Below, piece after piece: positions 1-12,459 of a DNA stretch of 64,000 nucleotides. Position 1 is the first letter of the stretch, and every line of letters starts with the position of its first letter. Source of the DNA: Ipomoea triloba (Eukaryota; Streptophyta; Magnoliopsida; Solanales; Convolvulaceae); NCBI RefSeq assembly GCF_003576645.1, contig NC_044923.1, forward strand, positions 2,405,254-2,469,253, written 5' to 3'. A program made the position numbers and the translations under genes. The notes beneath the pieces are model-generated. The model saw nothing but the letters and a program-made list of their open reading frames with translations, searched no databases and was not told where the DNA came from.

Positions 1-143
1 TCCAATCATCACATAAATCATGCACAACTTTACTGATGTTCAGTATTCTAATATTGATATTCAGCCGATCACCTCTGATCTGATGCAAGACAAACAGACA
101 AATTATAATGCAATTGAATTCCTAAAATAGAATGCATGTAGTA

Positions 144-883
144 CCCCCCCCCCCCCCCCCCCCCCCCCCCCNNNNNNNNNNNNNNNNNNNNNNNNNNNNN
201 NNNNNNNNNNNNNNNNNNNNNNNNNNNNNNNNNNNNNNNNNNNNNNNNNNNNNNNNNNNNNNNNNNNNNNNNNNNNNNNNNNNNNNNNNNNNNNNNNNNN
301 NNNNNNNNNNNNNNNNNNNNNNNNNNNNNNNNNNNNNNNNNNNNNNNNNNNNNNNNNNNNNNNNNNNNNNNNNNNNNNNNNNNNNNNNNNNNNNNNNNNN
401 NNNNNNNNNNNNNNNNNNNNNNNNNNNNNNNNNNNNNNNNNNNNNNNNNNNNNNNNNNNNNNNNNNNNNNNNNNNNNNNNNNNNNNNNNNNNNNNNNNNN
501 NNNNNNNNNNNNNNNNNNNNNNNNNNNNNNNNNNNNNNNNNNNNNNNNNNNNNNNNNNNNNNNNNNNNNNNNNNNNNNNNNNNNNNNNNNNNNNNNNNNN
601 NNNNNNNNNNNNNNNNNNNNNNNNNNNNNNNNNNNNNNNNNNNNNNNNNNNNNNNNNNNNNNNNNNNNNNNNNNNNNNNNNNNNNNNNNNNNNNNNNNNN
701 NNNNNNNNNNNNNNNNNNNNNNNNNNNNNNNNNNNNNNNNNNNNNNNNNNNNNNNNNNNNNNNNNNNNNNNNNNNNNNNNNNNNNNNNNNNNNNNNNNNN
801 NNNNNNNNNNNNNNNNNNNNNNNNNNNNNNNNNNNNNNNNNNNNNNNNNNNNNNNNNNNNNNNNNNNNNNNNCCCCCCCCCCC
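144..883. other. Assembly gap flanked by poly-C runs
   Basis: There are 701 undetermined bases (172-872), bordered by 28 C on the left and 11 C on the right. Open frames across it are meaningless. The homopolymer edges suggest assembly stopped in low-complexity sequence, so the real gap size may differ. Confidence 0.97.
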
Positions 884-1408
884 AAATCCACTCAATGCAG
901 TGTACCACTTCTGTTCTTGCTAAAGAGGTAAAAAAAAACATAAATACAGATAATCTTCTAAAGTACAAATGCTGATAATAAGATTCAAATCAAGAATCTG
1001 ATCATCGCAAACCACTGCTTAGTTAATCATAACCATTATTGGTGTCCAAAAGATTTTTAACCCCCCATAGTTCAAGATGCTCCAACAGTATTTTGAATCT
1101 AGTTACTATGCAGTAAGAGCCAAAAAGAAGAGAATTGGCAAACAGTGTGATTAGTGTAACAGATAGTAGATATTTTTGCTGCTGACTTTTGTAAACAAGA
1201 TTCTGTGGAATCATATGATGTAAGTATAATGAAAGGGGAAAATGGAAAATCAATAAGTATGCAATTGATAGAGACAAGCAGAAGAAAGCTTGCCTTGATA
1301 TCTACCATTAGTCAAAGACTAGAAGAAAGATATACACAAGTGTCTCATAATATATGTTTCAAGACTAGGCACATAATATATGTACATACCTACCTATTCA
1401 TACCTAAT
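884..1408. other. 3' flank of the UPF0114 gene, no gene seen
   Basis: This AT-rich sequence lies downstream of the minus-strand UPF0114 stop codon. Part of it is presumably that gene's 3' untranslated region. I see no coding signal or repeat. Confidence 0.5.
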
Positions 1409-4400
1409 TTACTCATTGAGTCTAGAAAGCAGATATAAGCAGCCAGAGGAAAGTAGCACTGATGCTGAGAAGCAAAGCAGATCTGCAGGCGACTGTATAA
1501 CAGCCTTTTTGCTCTTGTCAAACAAACCGATGAGAAGAAGCATCACTATTACGTGCCCAATTTTAGTTTTCAGCTCGTTGACAGTTTTTATTTCCAACCA
1601 TCTTGGTCGTTCCTGATAATTTATGAACAGATGGGATGAATGACAAAGTGAACAAAAGGAGGCTAAGGGAATAGAGGAAGAATGGAGTAACATTATGTAG
1701 CATGAACAGAGAGCATTCCGTCCACCTTGTATCAAGTGGAGTCTTAACTGCATTGGGTTCTTTTTAAATTGTGTTTGTGTACTTCAGTTTTTCTAGTTTT
1801 ATTTAATAAATAACATAAAATTGCAAACATAAATTGCACAAAATAAACACAGATATTAGAAGTTTCCAAGGAATGAAAAAAACCTTTAGAGTGAATATGC
1901 CAAAGAGATTTGATCTGTATGCCAATCTATCCTTTGATGCTGAATTTGCCTTGTCAAGATTGCTGATAAAGAGCTCATAAAGCCCCATGCCAAAAACTAG
2001 CATTACTGTACCTAACAGATATATATCTGGAAGTAAAAGAAAATGACAGATGGTAACATCAGAGACAACTAAAGGAAAGAGGATAAGAAAAAGAACAACA
2101 AAACAGGACTAAGAAAACACTCATTATTGATGAACTACTTGAAAGTTTATATATATAGACAAACAAATATTCCTTGACATATGAAAAGGAAAGGCGACCT
2201 CAAAAGAGCAACAAGTTTTCTTTCCCCAAAAATGACAGTAAAACCTCAAGGAGACCAGCACATTTCATAAACAAGAAAAAATTAGGCGATTAAGCATTTT
2301 AATGGGGCTCTCACAAATAAAGAAGAAGAGCAGAAGCAACTGCAACAAGAAAGAATCACAATAAATAATACTCGGTAGATAGAAACCTCACCAACAGCCT
2401 CAACGAGCAATAGAATAACCTTTGCACGGGTCACAACATATGCTTGGAATGCTCCAACAACACAAACGCAACCCTGCATGTGACAACAAATGTTCCAGAA
2501 ATTTTGAAATGTGTATTAGAAAATTACTGTCTGTAATGACATTTACTATTTGCAAGATACATAAAGAAGTGTACTTTATCACATAAACACAAACAGAGTT
2601 CAACTATTTAAGTTCTTGCCTTTTATACTGTTGAAATTGAGGGATTGAAAGACCTGGCGGGTGGAGAATAACAACCACCCGCCAGTTAGCGGAAGCAAAG
2701 TATGTAAAAAAAAACCAGAGAATAATAGAATATATGAATGTATTATAATGAAAGAGTACTTTAGGGTTGTTCTCTATGCCTCTATATATACTAAACTACC
2801 TACCAAATCTACTATAATAGGAATAGGAAACCCTAATAGGAATAGGAAACTAAGTCCACCCTACTAGGAGTTTCCTAATATTCAATAAAGGTTACCTAAT
2901 ATTCAACACTCCCCCTCAAACTGGAACGTTTAAAAGTTCCAAGCTTGAATCAAAACAAACACTCTACCTCACTCAAAATTACAAATGAAAATTAAAAGCT
3001 AACTAGAGGATAACAGTGCTGGATGGCTTCGGAGGGACAATGCTATACACAACCCTTGGAAATGCATCAAGGGCGAAGCTTGTCACGAACATCCTTGGGA
3101 ATGACGGCACCAAGGGTAAAGCGAACACCACCACAGCAACATAAGCATTCTAGGATTGATGGCTTCAAAAGAGATTGCGCTATGCCTGACCATTCCTTGG
3201 GAATGAAGACGAATGCACCAAGAATGGAGCTGAACACAATCCTTGGGAATAAAGGTGAACACACCAAGGACGGAGCTGAACATGATCTTGAGAATGAACG
3301 CACCGAGGATGGAGTTGAACACGAACCTCGGGAATAGAGATGAACACACCAAGGATAAGGACATGCTAACAAAGCCTTCATTGAACTTCATTAAGAGTGG
3401 TAGAGGCGAAAAGGGAGCAAAGAATAGCAAAGGATGCAGTAGAGCCCCCATAGTAATGAAGATAAATCCAAACCAACGAGATAAAGATAACCGGGAAAAC
3501 AAAGTAATATAAACTAGAACACCGTTTGATTATAGATAGTCACACTCCCCCTTACGGCCTTACTTGAAACATGGGAAATAATCAAAGGCCATTATAATAG
3601 TGCTGAAACTTAACATCCATGGGATAAGGCATACCGGAGATAAAGGAATAGCACGGTAATACCAAAATAGTGAAACACCATGGGAAGAACTGAAGAAGCT
3701 CAGCAATAAATCCAATATGCCTTCAAATTTCACCAAAGAATGGAAAAACAACAATCTCAAGGGATGGTTGGAGATGTTGACTGGCGAGGTTGACCGGAGT
3801 TGACTGTTGACCAGCATTGACTGGCCGTTGACCGGCGACGAACGAATGAGCTGAAAACACAGTCAGGAGCGTCTCGTCGATACGAAACCAATGGTGGCAG
3901 CGGCGTCTTGATCAGAGATCGGAGGAGAGAGATCTAGCTGGAAAACCAAAGATACTCCCGGCGACGGCGGAACAACTAGGGTTTTGTCCAGGGTTTGTTT
4001 TAGGGTTTAGACTCTGATACCATGTTGAAATTGAGGGATTGAAAGACCTGGCGGGTGGAGATTAACAACCACCCGCCAATTAGCGGAAGCAAAGTATGTA
4101 AAAAAAACCATAGAATAATAAAATATATGAATGTATTATAATGAAAGAGTACTTTAGGGTTGTTCTCTATGCCTCTATATATACTAAACTACCTACCAAA
4201 TCTACTATAATAGGAATAGGAAACCCTAATAGGAATAGGAAGCTAAGTCCACCCTACTAGGAGTTTCCTAATATTCAATAAAGGTTACCTAATATTCAAC
4301 ATATACATCAGTAAATATTTCAAATATTGAACTTCAGAACATTAAATGCACTACAGGCTTTTAGGCATAGTGGGAAAATTTCTTTCTTTTTTTTTCCCCC

Positions 4401-5051
4401 AAATTTAATGATATCTATACTACTAGTAGCATGAGCCACTAAACCAATTTATGGTGTTTCTTTCTGCAGCTTCAGCCAGTTTATGGTTCTTCAAATTGTT
4501 TGTGATTTGCTCCAAATGAACATGATTCCATATTCCATCCTATCCTATTCTGAGACCAATATATACAGAGAAAAAAAAAAACTTGAAGAAAAAAATAAAA
4601 TAAAATAAAATGCACCTTGATAAAGCAAAGAAAAGATCCAATCAGGGAACCCCAGACCGCAAGGATAGCAAAGAAGCGACACCCATAAATTACCTACAAC
4701 AACAACAACATTCAAAACCCACAAATTAATCAGAGAATCACCATATGCACATTTATTCATACACATGGTGTGCTCTACTCGCAGCAAAGCGATCACCTTC
4801 TCGATGGATGTCTCTACACGTTCAAGCTTTTCCGGCGAAACATGAACGGCCGGGGACGAAGTTTGAGCCGATGAAGAGGCGATCCTGCTCCGGCACCGAG
4901 CAGGGGTGACGGACAAGGCAACCCTGGACTTGGAATTCAGATAACAGCAAGACCCAGAGCGAGGATCCCATTTCTTGCTGGGAAATAGCTTTGATGGCCC
5001 GCTAAAGAACAGAGTCCTCGTGCCTGAGCTTAGAGCTGCAGAGGCTTCCAT
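1409..5051 (-). CDS. UPF0114 family membrane protein, probably plastid-targeted (5 exons)
   Basis: Exons read on the minus strand are 5051-4797, 4693-4616, 2473-2392, 2026-1884 and 1612-1409. All junctions are GT/AG and the sum is 254 codons including the stop (253 residues). Residues 1-70 are Ser/Arg/Ala-rich with few acidic residues, like a chloroplast transit peptide. Exon 2 starts VIYGCRFF and continues as a hydrophobic helix ending SLIGSFLCFIK. Exon 3 carries VILLLVEAV, exon 4 carries DIYLLGTVMLVFGMGLYELF, and exon 5 holds PRWLEIKTVNELK then a last hydrophobic stretch. This order matches plant UPF0114 (YqhA-like) proteins, which have several membrane segments and no established activity. 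Intron 2 is about 2.1 kb because it contains an LTR element. Family call and exon structure are strong. The plastid location is inferred from the N-terminus only. Confidence 0.9.
2629..2908 (-). repeat. 3' LTR of the non-autonomous element
   Basis: Near-identical copy of the repeat at 4023-4301. Because the element reads on the minus strand, this is its 3' LTR. A TATAC target duplication sits immediately outside. Confidence 0.92.
2909..2920 (-). other. Polypurine tract
   Basis: On the minus strand this reads TTTGAGGGGGAG directly before the 3' LTR. It is the expected primer for plus-strand DNA synthesis and fixes the element's orientation. Confidence 0.85.
3195..3358 (-). repeat. Internal tandem repeat of about 45 bp in the LTR element
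   Basis: About 3.5 imperfect units, each beginning near CCTTGGGAAT and ending near GGAGCTGAACAC (plus strand). Open frames across it are probably by-products of the repeat. Confidence 0.7.
4009..4022 (-). other. Primer-binding site, initiator-Met tRNA type
   Basis: The minus strand reads TGGTATCAGAGTCT immediately after the 5' LTR, complementary to the 3' end of initiator-methionine tRNA, as in many plant LTR retrotransposons. Confidence 0.88.
4023..4301 (-). repeat. 5' LTR of the non-autonomous element
   Basis: Near-identical partner of 2629-2908. It sits beside the primer-binding site and is flanked outside by the TATAC duplication. Confidence 0.92.
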
Positions 5052-6327
5052 GGCTCCGGAAGTGTGGTGTCAAGTGTCCGAGAAAATGATGTTTATAGTC
5101 CCAGTGGCATGTATGATATATTTATATTTATATGTAATCTGTACAAGGAATCTAGACATGATTGCTGGGAAGGGATTTTGGATAGGTTTTTGATTGAGAG
5201 ATATTTTGTGGAAGCATCTGAAGTGTATGTGATGATTTAAGGTGGCAGGAAAATGGCCTCACAATGGCAGTCTTGTCTGGATTGGAGGTGAAGATTTTGC
5301 CACCTGGTCTGTTGGTCCATTAAATTTCACTTTTGTCCAAGTTTTAAGTTCATTGAACCAGCAATCTCCAACCGTTGATAAGTGAAATAAAGTTAGAAGA
5401 TGGATGCTGTATAGACAGTTTAGTTGGTGAGATGGAATTTGTAAATAAAGATTAGTGGTTGAATCTTATCAGTAAGAGGATGAGAGCAACTTCTTAAAGC
5501 GATACATCCAGATGTTCTATCGGATTGAAACGTATAGAGCCATTGGATGAATCATGTTGTATTTAAAGAGTTTGTTGTTAAATATTTTTGCTATTCATAC
5601 AATCTGAAAAAAAAAAATTAATAGATCGACTTAGATGCTCGATTAGACTAATCCATCTCTTAATTGACAAGATGGCACCATAGAGTTTTACAAGAAGCTG
5701 AATTTCACGTTGAGACAAAATTTTGTCATGGCACGTGAGCCAAAAGAAGACAATATTTGTAACGAAATCATGTTCTCTAAATTTAAGAATCACTATAGAT
5801 AACATTATTTAAAGAAGGAATTCACACTTTTTACTCAATAGAACAATATATATTTATAGCTCTTGTAGCTCCAAGCAATAAAAAGTTTTCTCCTTAGCAA
5901 ATTATATCTATTGCATACATTTTTGACCAAATTTCAACCTATCATGTTAAGATTATAGCAATTAGCAATGGTATTAACACTAACAATTATGAAATGCTAA
6001 ATGTTGTATTAAGAAAGAAAGGAAAAAGAAAAACTCAGCTGGATTGTTACTATCAAAATTCTTAATTTTTATCAAGATAGTTGTTCTAATACCTGTTTCT
6101 CTATTTAAAATAATAATAATAATAACAATAATAAAAGAACATTTTTTATCACATAAACAAAACACAGCCAAAAATTTAAATTTTTAAAAATTGTCTAAAA
6201 AAGTATGAGTATAAAAGTGTCGGATTATTCTCAATTCTTGACTTTCTGATTCCCTTAATCAATATCGGGAGTTTCAAGCAAATCTTCTGGGTTGGTGTTT
6301 CTAAAGTTTGAATCTTTCATTGAATCC
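5052..6327. other. Intergenic, upstream of the UPF0114 gene
   Basis: This should hold the UPF0114 promoter, reading leftward, but I cannot single out a TATA box. Open frames here are short and of biased composition. A short ATA-type microsatellite lies near 6110-6130. Confidence 0.4.
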
Positions 6328-6511
6328 ATGGCTCCAATTCAAGAAACTGGGACACCGCAATTCACATACGACCCCGCAAGCTACCCCGCAGCTCCCTCTC
6401 AGCCGCCGTCCAGTTCTTCCGGTGGGTCGGGTTGATCCACGAACAACCCGAGCATTCTGGAGCTTTTAGCTGCTTTGATGAGCAAAAATCAAATCTTTGA
6501 GCTCATAGGAG
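6328..6511 (+). other. Weak candidate exon with a 35-codon ORF
   Basis: An ATG at 6328 opens 35 codons rich in Pro, Ser and Gly, ending in TGA at 6433-6435. The same frame continues open afterwards (NPSILELLAALMSKNQIFEL) to a good donor, GATG/GTAAGT, near 6511. A plausible acceptor (GATGCAG) lies near 7391-7397, but joining to it gives a stop almost at once. This could be a pseudogene broken by the TGA, the leader of a transcript, or chance. I do not recognise the product. Confidence 0.22.
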
Positions 6512-8004
6512 ATGGTAAGTCCACGAAGCAAGTGATGCGTATTTGTGCAGAACTTTATGTAGTGTAGCCCTAGGAGAGTTGTGTGAATTAGCTGACATGT
6601 CTGTTTCGTGAATTTTATCGAATTTTAAGAATGTTGCTTATGTTTTACTGCATGCCTGCGCCTGTGTGACTGTGTATATATAATGCTGTTGGACTGTTTT
6701 TTTAATGACGACAGAAACCCGCAATTACTGTGGCCATAGGCTACAAAGATCCAAAAAAATAAATCAGTCTAGTTGCCCAAGTAATTCAAACTAAGAATGC
6801 CAATAGGCAGCCCTACTGGGAGGGTTACCAAGTCAACAGTCTAACCAACTTGGCTGAGTTGTCTTTCAGATGCCATGAGGCAGTCAAGTTCTTGCCAATG
6901 ATGTGTTTTAACCAGATTTGAGATGGTTCAGTTGATGGGTATATAGTGGTGGTGAAGTGTTACAATTTTCAAATATTATGCAAAAGAAGCTTTAAAGCAT
7001 GATTCTGTTTTGTGTAGTTAAATGTTGATATTGGATTAATGAAATGGCTGTCAATATGGTGAAGCTAAGCAAAATCTCGATTTCTGCAACATTGTCAAGC
7101 TTTTAATACTTCCTAGTACAAACCAGGTTAATGTCAGCAGATTTTGCGACCTAACCCTAACCGTGATAACCTTTTGCATTCGATCGATTCTGGTTTCAAG
7201 ATCTGCATTGCCTTATAAGACACTTGACTATGTTCAAAGAATGTGTACACTGTCATTTTCCCCTTGACTTTGCTTCTGCTTCGGGTTTTGCATTTGAAAC
7301 ACAGTCCCTTATAGCCTTATGTGTGTCTAGATTCCCCTGCTAGCTTCTGAATCATTTTGAACGGTGCTGATATGATTGTTTGCTTGGAGAGATGCAGGTG
7401 TGAGCTGATTGCCCGTCGAGATCGTTACTGTGGCTTTCGAGTGGCGGAGTGGAAGTAAGTTGTAACTGCCAACTCTTTCTTTGATGTTGTGTATGCAGAA
7501 CTTAGGTTACGGGGAGGTTTTGATTTGTGTATAAAGATGTTAATTAATCGATTGGTTTTGCTGATCACATGTCTATTATGCATCATAGCAGTGTTAGTAA
7601 TTTAGTAATTAGTATCGGGCGAAAAAAAGTGAGAAATGGATTTGGGTTTTCTTAAGATGAAAGGTCTGTCAAAAAAAGTGTTTTTAAGAAATAAGATGGA
7701 CTGCAAGTTTGGTATTTTTTCTTTTTTACCCTTTTTTTGAATGTTGAAGAACCTATGATTCCTGGATTGAGAAGCATAATGCACAAGACTGTTTTAATGG
7801 TGACTTTATGCTTAGGAAAGGAATTGAAGATGCCAAAACCTTTCCCACCAATTACACCCAACTCCCCCCAACTGCCTCTCTATTCTGTTTTATTTCCTCA
7901 CCTCGTACACAACTTGTGTTCTAAACCTCAATAAAACCGCCCGGGAAGCCATTTGAGGTTCCCCCGAATGTTGTCTCTCCCGGTCCCGTGTCCTCCTCCT
8001 ATCA
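6512..8004. other. Upstream region of the NHL gene, no gene recognised
   Basis: T-rich, intron-like sequence followed by a pyrimidine-rich stretch just before the NHL start codon, probably that gene's promoter and leader. No clear TATA box or coding signal. Confidence 0.35.
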
Positions 8005-8601
8005 ATGCCAAAGCCAGTTCTCGGGCCTGAGCGACGCACCAACCCCTTGATATGGTGCGCCGCGATAATATGCACCTTGCTAACTCTTGCCGTGATCTTT
8101 ACAGGTATCGCGGTGTTCATCGGCTACATGGTGGTGAAGCCAAAGGTGCCTCAGATGAGCATCGCGAGCGCCCAGCTCGAGAGGATCTCGTACGACATGG
8201 CCAGCGTCTTGACCGTGAAGGCCGCCATTGTGATCAAGGCGGAGAACGGCAACGCCAAGGCCCACTCCAGCTTCTACCACACGCACTACACCCTCAGCTT
8301 CCACGGCGTCAAGGTCGCCTACTTGATCGCCAACGACTTCGACGTCCCCAAGAACAGCTCCCTCGACCTCTACTACCCCGTCGAGTCCACCCCCATCCCC
8401 CTCACGCCCGAGCAAGCCGACACCGCCGAGTCCGCGCTGCGCCAGCGCCACGTCGTGTTCGACATCCAAGGAGAGACCGGGACTCGATGGAGAGTGTGGC
8501 TTCTTGGCTCTGTCAAGTTCAGGCTCCACCTTGATTGCCAGCTCAAACTTCCCATCAATGGAACCATCATTTACCCTAATTGTAGCACAAGATCTAGGTA
8601 G
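8005..8601 (+). CDS. NDR1/HIN1-like (NHL) protein with LEA_2 domain
   Basis: A single-exon gene of 198 residues. A short basic N-terminus is followed by one strong membrane helix at about residues 15-44. Next comes a beta-rich domain typical of LEA_2/NHL proteins, including YTLSFHGVKVAYLIANDF, the VPKNSS turn, and a late segment with LGSVKFRLHLDC and a C-terminal cysteine. NHL proteins are anchored in the plasma or endomembrane with the domain outside the cytosol. Some family members act in pathogen response, but nothing here shows a role for this copy. The first ATG of the frame is used and no in-frame ATG lies upstream. The coding region is far more GC-rich than its flanks. Length is slightly below the usual 200-260 residues. 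Family assignment is firm. Confidence 0.88.
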   Translation: MPKPVLGPERRTNPLIWCAAIICTLLTLAVIFTGIAVFIGYMVVKPKVPQMSIASAQLERISYDMASVLTVKAAIVIKAENGNAKAHSSFYHTHYTLSFHGVKVAYLIANDFDVPKNSSLDLYYPVESTPIPLTPEQADTAESALRQRHVVFDIQGETGTRWRVWLLGSVKFRLHLDCQLKLPINGTIIYPNCSTRSR

Positions 8602-8999
8602 ACTTTTATTTTAGATTTTCTTTATCCTTAATTCCCTTAATTGCAACATCATATATAGAAATAATTACTAATACTTTAGCAATTTTCAACATCCTTTGCA
8701 TTTATCATTTTTTTTTTCTGTCTAGCAATTATCAATCTCCTCAGTCCTCACCATTACAACATTCCAATTGTATCTTTACTACAGTATATAGGAATTGTTT
8801 GAAAGGTTATTCTTAGAACTATAATGGTAACAAGAATATAACTAACTTGATGTGTTCCTTAATGACATGAGTAAAAGATGTCTTATGTGTATCTTAGGTT
8901 GCATTTACTTCAACTCTTCCATTTTCAGTTTCTTTATAAAATGAATAAATTTTCTTGTTCACATTTGGCTAGTTTTCTTTTAAGATAAAAACACGAATT
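8602..8999. other. 3' flank of the NHL gene
   Basis: AT-rich sequence, presumably including the 3' untranslated region. No further gene or repeat recognised. Confidence 0.4.
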
Positions 9000-9310
9000 T
9001 ATTGCTCCAAGGGCTACTAGATGGGAGTTTTAGTGATTCGCTTCTAGCGGTACGGTGAGGGTTCGATTCCTGCCATGAACATTAGGGGTTTAGCGTTTAT
9101 GTTTGGCTTTGGCTTTGAGTGTCAAAGCTAGATTGACTCGATTTATCTTGACAAATTATTATGTGGACCCGGGTCTAAATTACATAATTTACATACTCAA
9201 TGTTCACAATTCAAATTGTGAACATCCAGTATGTAAATTGTGTGTGTATTTTGAACATGGGCTCACCTTGCAAGGTGAATCGGGTCCATCATATAACTAT
9301 TGATTTATCT
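9000..9310 (+). repeat. tRNA-derived SINE-like copy, family 1
   Basis: Contains a box-B-like GGGTTCGATTCC (9059-9070) and then a body shared with copies near 42650, 44080 and 49510, including a TAGATTGACTCGATTTATC-type segment. It is diverged, so ends are approximate. No intact tRNA fold. Confidence 0.45.
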
Positions 9311-10049
9311 CTTCATGGGTTTGGAGACGGGTTTATGATATCCAATATATAGTCCGACAAAACTAAAAAACATGGGTTATCAAAAGTTAACATACATTTA
9401 TTAAACTAGCCCATTTAAGGCTTATGTCAACCCAACCTGTTTTTTGGGTCATTACTTTAACCCCGGCCTTCTAGGCCTTGACAAAATTCACCCAATTTTC
9501 GTCGTTAAAGATACCAATTTTTCCCAACAATTTTTTTAAAAAAAAAAAAAAAAAAAAGTACAAGAAGCGTGACAATATAATGAATATGCTTTGCATTTTA
9601 TAGACAGTGTTTTGGCAGTAAAAGATTTGAAATGGAATGGTGTTGTCCCTATAGTTTCACCGTAAAAGATCTGTTGTCCCTATGTTTTGCCATGGTTTAC
9701 GTTGTACTCAAAGGTTGGCTGTTTAGGCAATTAGACGACAAAGATCTAATACAAGATTCTTTATTTATGTCCTTCATAACAACTTGGGAATACGCACAAG
9801 TACGTAAACACCGATTTTGAAGAGGTAAATTGTAAAAATCATGTGTAATGGATTTAATTTATAAAATGATATTGATATACATTAATCATATTCCACTCAT
9901 TCGATTGCTTCTTTTTGGACACGTTTATTTGAATACATTTGTATTTGCCATTGGACTTTGTTGTCCATCTTTCAATTAGTCTCTATTAATAGTTCCAACA
10001 TACATAATATTGCTCCCCCTTATTGAAATTAAGATATTGGTCATTTTGA
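9311..10049. other. Gene-free stretch
   Basis: Contains a poly-A run near 9538-9557 and otherwise unremarkable AT-rich sequence. Short open frames have no recognisable features. Confidence 0.4.
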
Positions 10050-10440
10050 CTTGATGTCACGACTAAACCAAATTATTGTGTGAACCATAACAAAAAGTAT
10101 ATTTTTAATATATTATAAGTACATTATTCGTGTAGTGAATGTATACAAAATAATGTACTTTCAGTACTCAAATAATATACTTTCCTTGAATATAATGTAC
10201 ATTTTTAATCGAGAATTTAGTCTACCAAGACCAGTTAGGGTTGTGTTTCCGCGTCTCGTCTATGAGACAGTGTAGGTTGATCTTTTGCTTTCTTGTTGGT
10301 TATCAACCTTAGGTCCCCCCCCCCCCCCGAATGTACATTTTTAATATACTTAAATTAAAATACATTATTTGTATATTGAATGCACATTATTTGATAATAT
10401 GATCCACACAATAATGATTGCACGACTAAAGATGACAGTG
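10050..10440. repeat. GTGGACC/ATAATGTAC family MITE-like copy, interrupted
   Basis: Alternating AATGTAC and TTTTAATATA blocks flanked by TTATTGTGTG-ACC type ends, as in the copies near 20770, 38985, 45235 and 52925. About 115 bp ending in a C14 run (10315-10328) interrupts it and may be a nested insertion. Confidence 0.5.
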
Positions 10441-10600
10441 TGACTGTGTGGGGGTTCGAATTCTCTAAAAACATGAATGAGAAAAAAGGTTCTGGATGAT
10501 GGAAGGTATTGATTGAATTGTTTGTATGCACATAAAAACTAGATCTAACTAGTGGGTTGATTGAGCTACTCGCAATTTTTCTCTGACTTGACATGATTTT
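10441..10600 (+). repeat. SINE-like fragment, family 2
   Basis: Has a box-B-like GGGTTCGAATTC and matches in order a segment near 52780-52900 (shared AGAAACAT, GGTTC.TGAT and GATTGAAT blocks). Low confidence because it is diverged. Confidence 0.3.
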
Positions 10601-12459
10601 ATGGGCTTATTATTATGCTCCGATCTTTCTTCGTAGCAATCATGGAACTTAATGTTAATGAGAAATCTCACATAGTTCTCCTTGTTGATTTATATATCAA
10701 GAAAAGGGGAAGGGAAACAATAGAAAGAGGTTGTCAACTTATGAGTTGTAGCTTTCAAGCATAAACTTTTTGCTTATTGACACTAGAATAATATTTGTGG
10801 AACAAAGATATTATGCCAATCAAGATTCTTTGCATAAAGTTAATTAATAAAAAATTCATATCTTTTTTGCTTCCAATTGTCATTATATTGTTTTGGGAAA
10901 GTTGTTTAATTTCCTCAACCTCACAAGTCAAAAAGGTATGCAATAATGCATTGCTCCAAAATAAGTGGTCGAGTAGGTGTATCATGATTTTTGTATTAGA
11001 AGGTCATGAGTTTAATTTTTGTTATAAACGTTCTCTTAATTAATTGAACTTGTCGCAAATTATGGTTTAGTTTACTTTTTTGTGTGGTTTGCGAGCTTTG
11101 CGCAGAAATATATTTTATTTAGTGTATATTTTCAAATAGTGACAATATATTTTATTAATATGGAAATATATGTGGGGATGTTTTGAAGTGGTTGGTCCGT
11201 CAATCTATCTTAGAATATTACAAATCATAAAAAAAAAAAAAAAAGAAGTTTGAATGGGAAATGCCTTTATGACTTTAAAGACTTTTGTTATACGAAAGCA
11301 ACGGATTATTAAAAGTTTTAGATTCAAATAATCTGAATAAAATTATAAGCGTTGAAAATCTTTTAAAATCTAATCATGAGAATCGTAATATTAAAAAGAT
11401 TTTAGGGTTATTGGGCAATCCCGTTTCACAAGGTTTTTAGAACGGTTGATATTTTTATATGATTTGCAAGTTATTATACTATAAGTGTGATTTATCCTAT
11501 TCACACTGAAAGATTGTCAAAGTGGGTCGAAACTTGCGGGTTGGCCCGCACTCGTCCCACAGTAGGACAGGTTAAGACTACAAAAAATTTAGCACGCGAA
11601 AGAGCAAGCTTAGCGGGCCTGACACGTGGGCTAGGCTATATATATATATATACACACACACACTTATAATAAGAGCCAATAATGTTAGACCATTAACTGG
11701 AACTAAAAAAATGCTGGTGTAATAGTCTGCTATAACATATTATATTTTGTGTTCTTCTTATTGTGCAACCTCCAATTATATTCCTAATATATCCTAATCT
11801 TTTATAATTTTACCAAATTTTTCCGTTAAATATAATGGAAGTTTAACAATAAATTCTTTATGCAATTTGTTTCTTTATTGCAGATTTCAAACAAATTGGC
11901 AATATTCTATCATACAATTCTGTATAGATTCCTAACTTAAAATTAGAATATTGAAGTTTTAATAAAATTCTATAATACAATTTTGTATAGATTCCTAACT
12001 AAACTATTATTCTACCCAAAACAACCGTATATAAACCCCTCCCCTCCTCACTGTTATTCACCCAAAACTAAACCTAGCATATTCTGCAATACCATCTACT
12101 TGACATTCTATAAATATGATTGTCAAAATATTGTCATTCTAATTCTATTATTTGTATTTGTATTCATAATGATTACAGTTTTTTTTTTAAATAATAATAA
12201 ATAAAATCAATGATGGTATACTCATTAATTAGTATAACTTCAATATCGTTATGTAAATATATCTATTGTATAATCTGTTCATCTATACTTGTATCCTTGT
12301 ATGTAATGTTGTGGTTGTCATTATCTTCCTCTATAATCTACACATTTTAGTTACTCCTAACTCCCTAATCTATGATTTTTGAATTTATGTTGTGGTTCAC
12401 ATTATATTATTTCATAACATCCTTTATGAACATATTTTCCATGACACAAGGATATTAGT
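10601..12459. other. Gene-free, repeat-like DNA
   Basis: AT-rich DNA with a small GC-rich patch at about 11530-11635 and a TA/CA microsatellite at 11638-11663. A leader-like tract near 12030-12080 could be the start of the Helitron-derived unit to the right. Confidence 0.35.

Larger units (their letters stand above)
2629..4301 (-). mobile_element. Complete non-autonomous LTR retrotransposon (TRIM/LARD-like)
   Basis: The element is 1,673 bp with two LTRs of 280 and 279 bp that begin TGTTGAA and end TTCAACA. It is flanked by perfect 5 bp duplications TATAC (2624-2628 and 4302-4306). A primer-binding site matching initiator-Met tRNA abuts the right LTR and a polypurine tract abuts the left one, so it is transcribed on the minus strand, the sense of the host gene. 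The 1.1 kb interior shows no gag, protease, reverse transcriptase or integrase, so movement would need enzymes from another element. The LTRs differ by about five substitutions plus an A-run length change, implying a fairly recent insertion. It lies wholly in intron 2 of the UPF0114 gene. Confidence 0.92.

Noticed and set aside
69..968. Long open frames across the undetermined bases
   Set aside because: They exist only because the gap has no stop codons; flanking Pro or Gly runs come from poly-C.
3067..3502. Overlapping 104- and 139-codon frames inside the LTR element
   Set aside because: They cover the internal tandem repeat and show no gag, protease or other retroelement motif.
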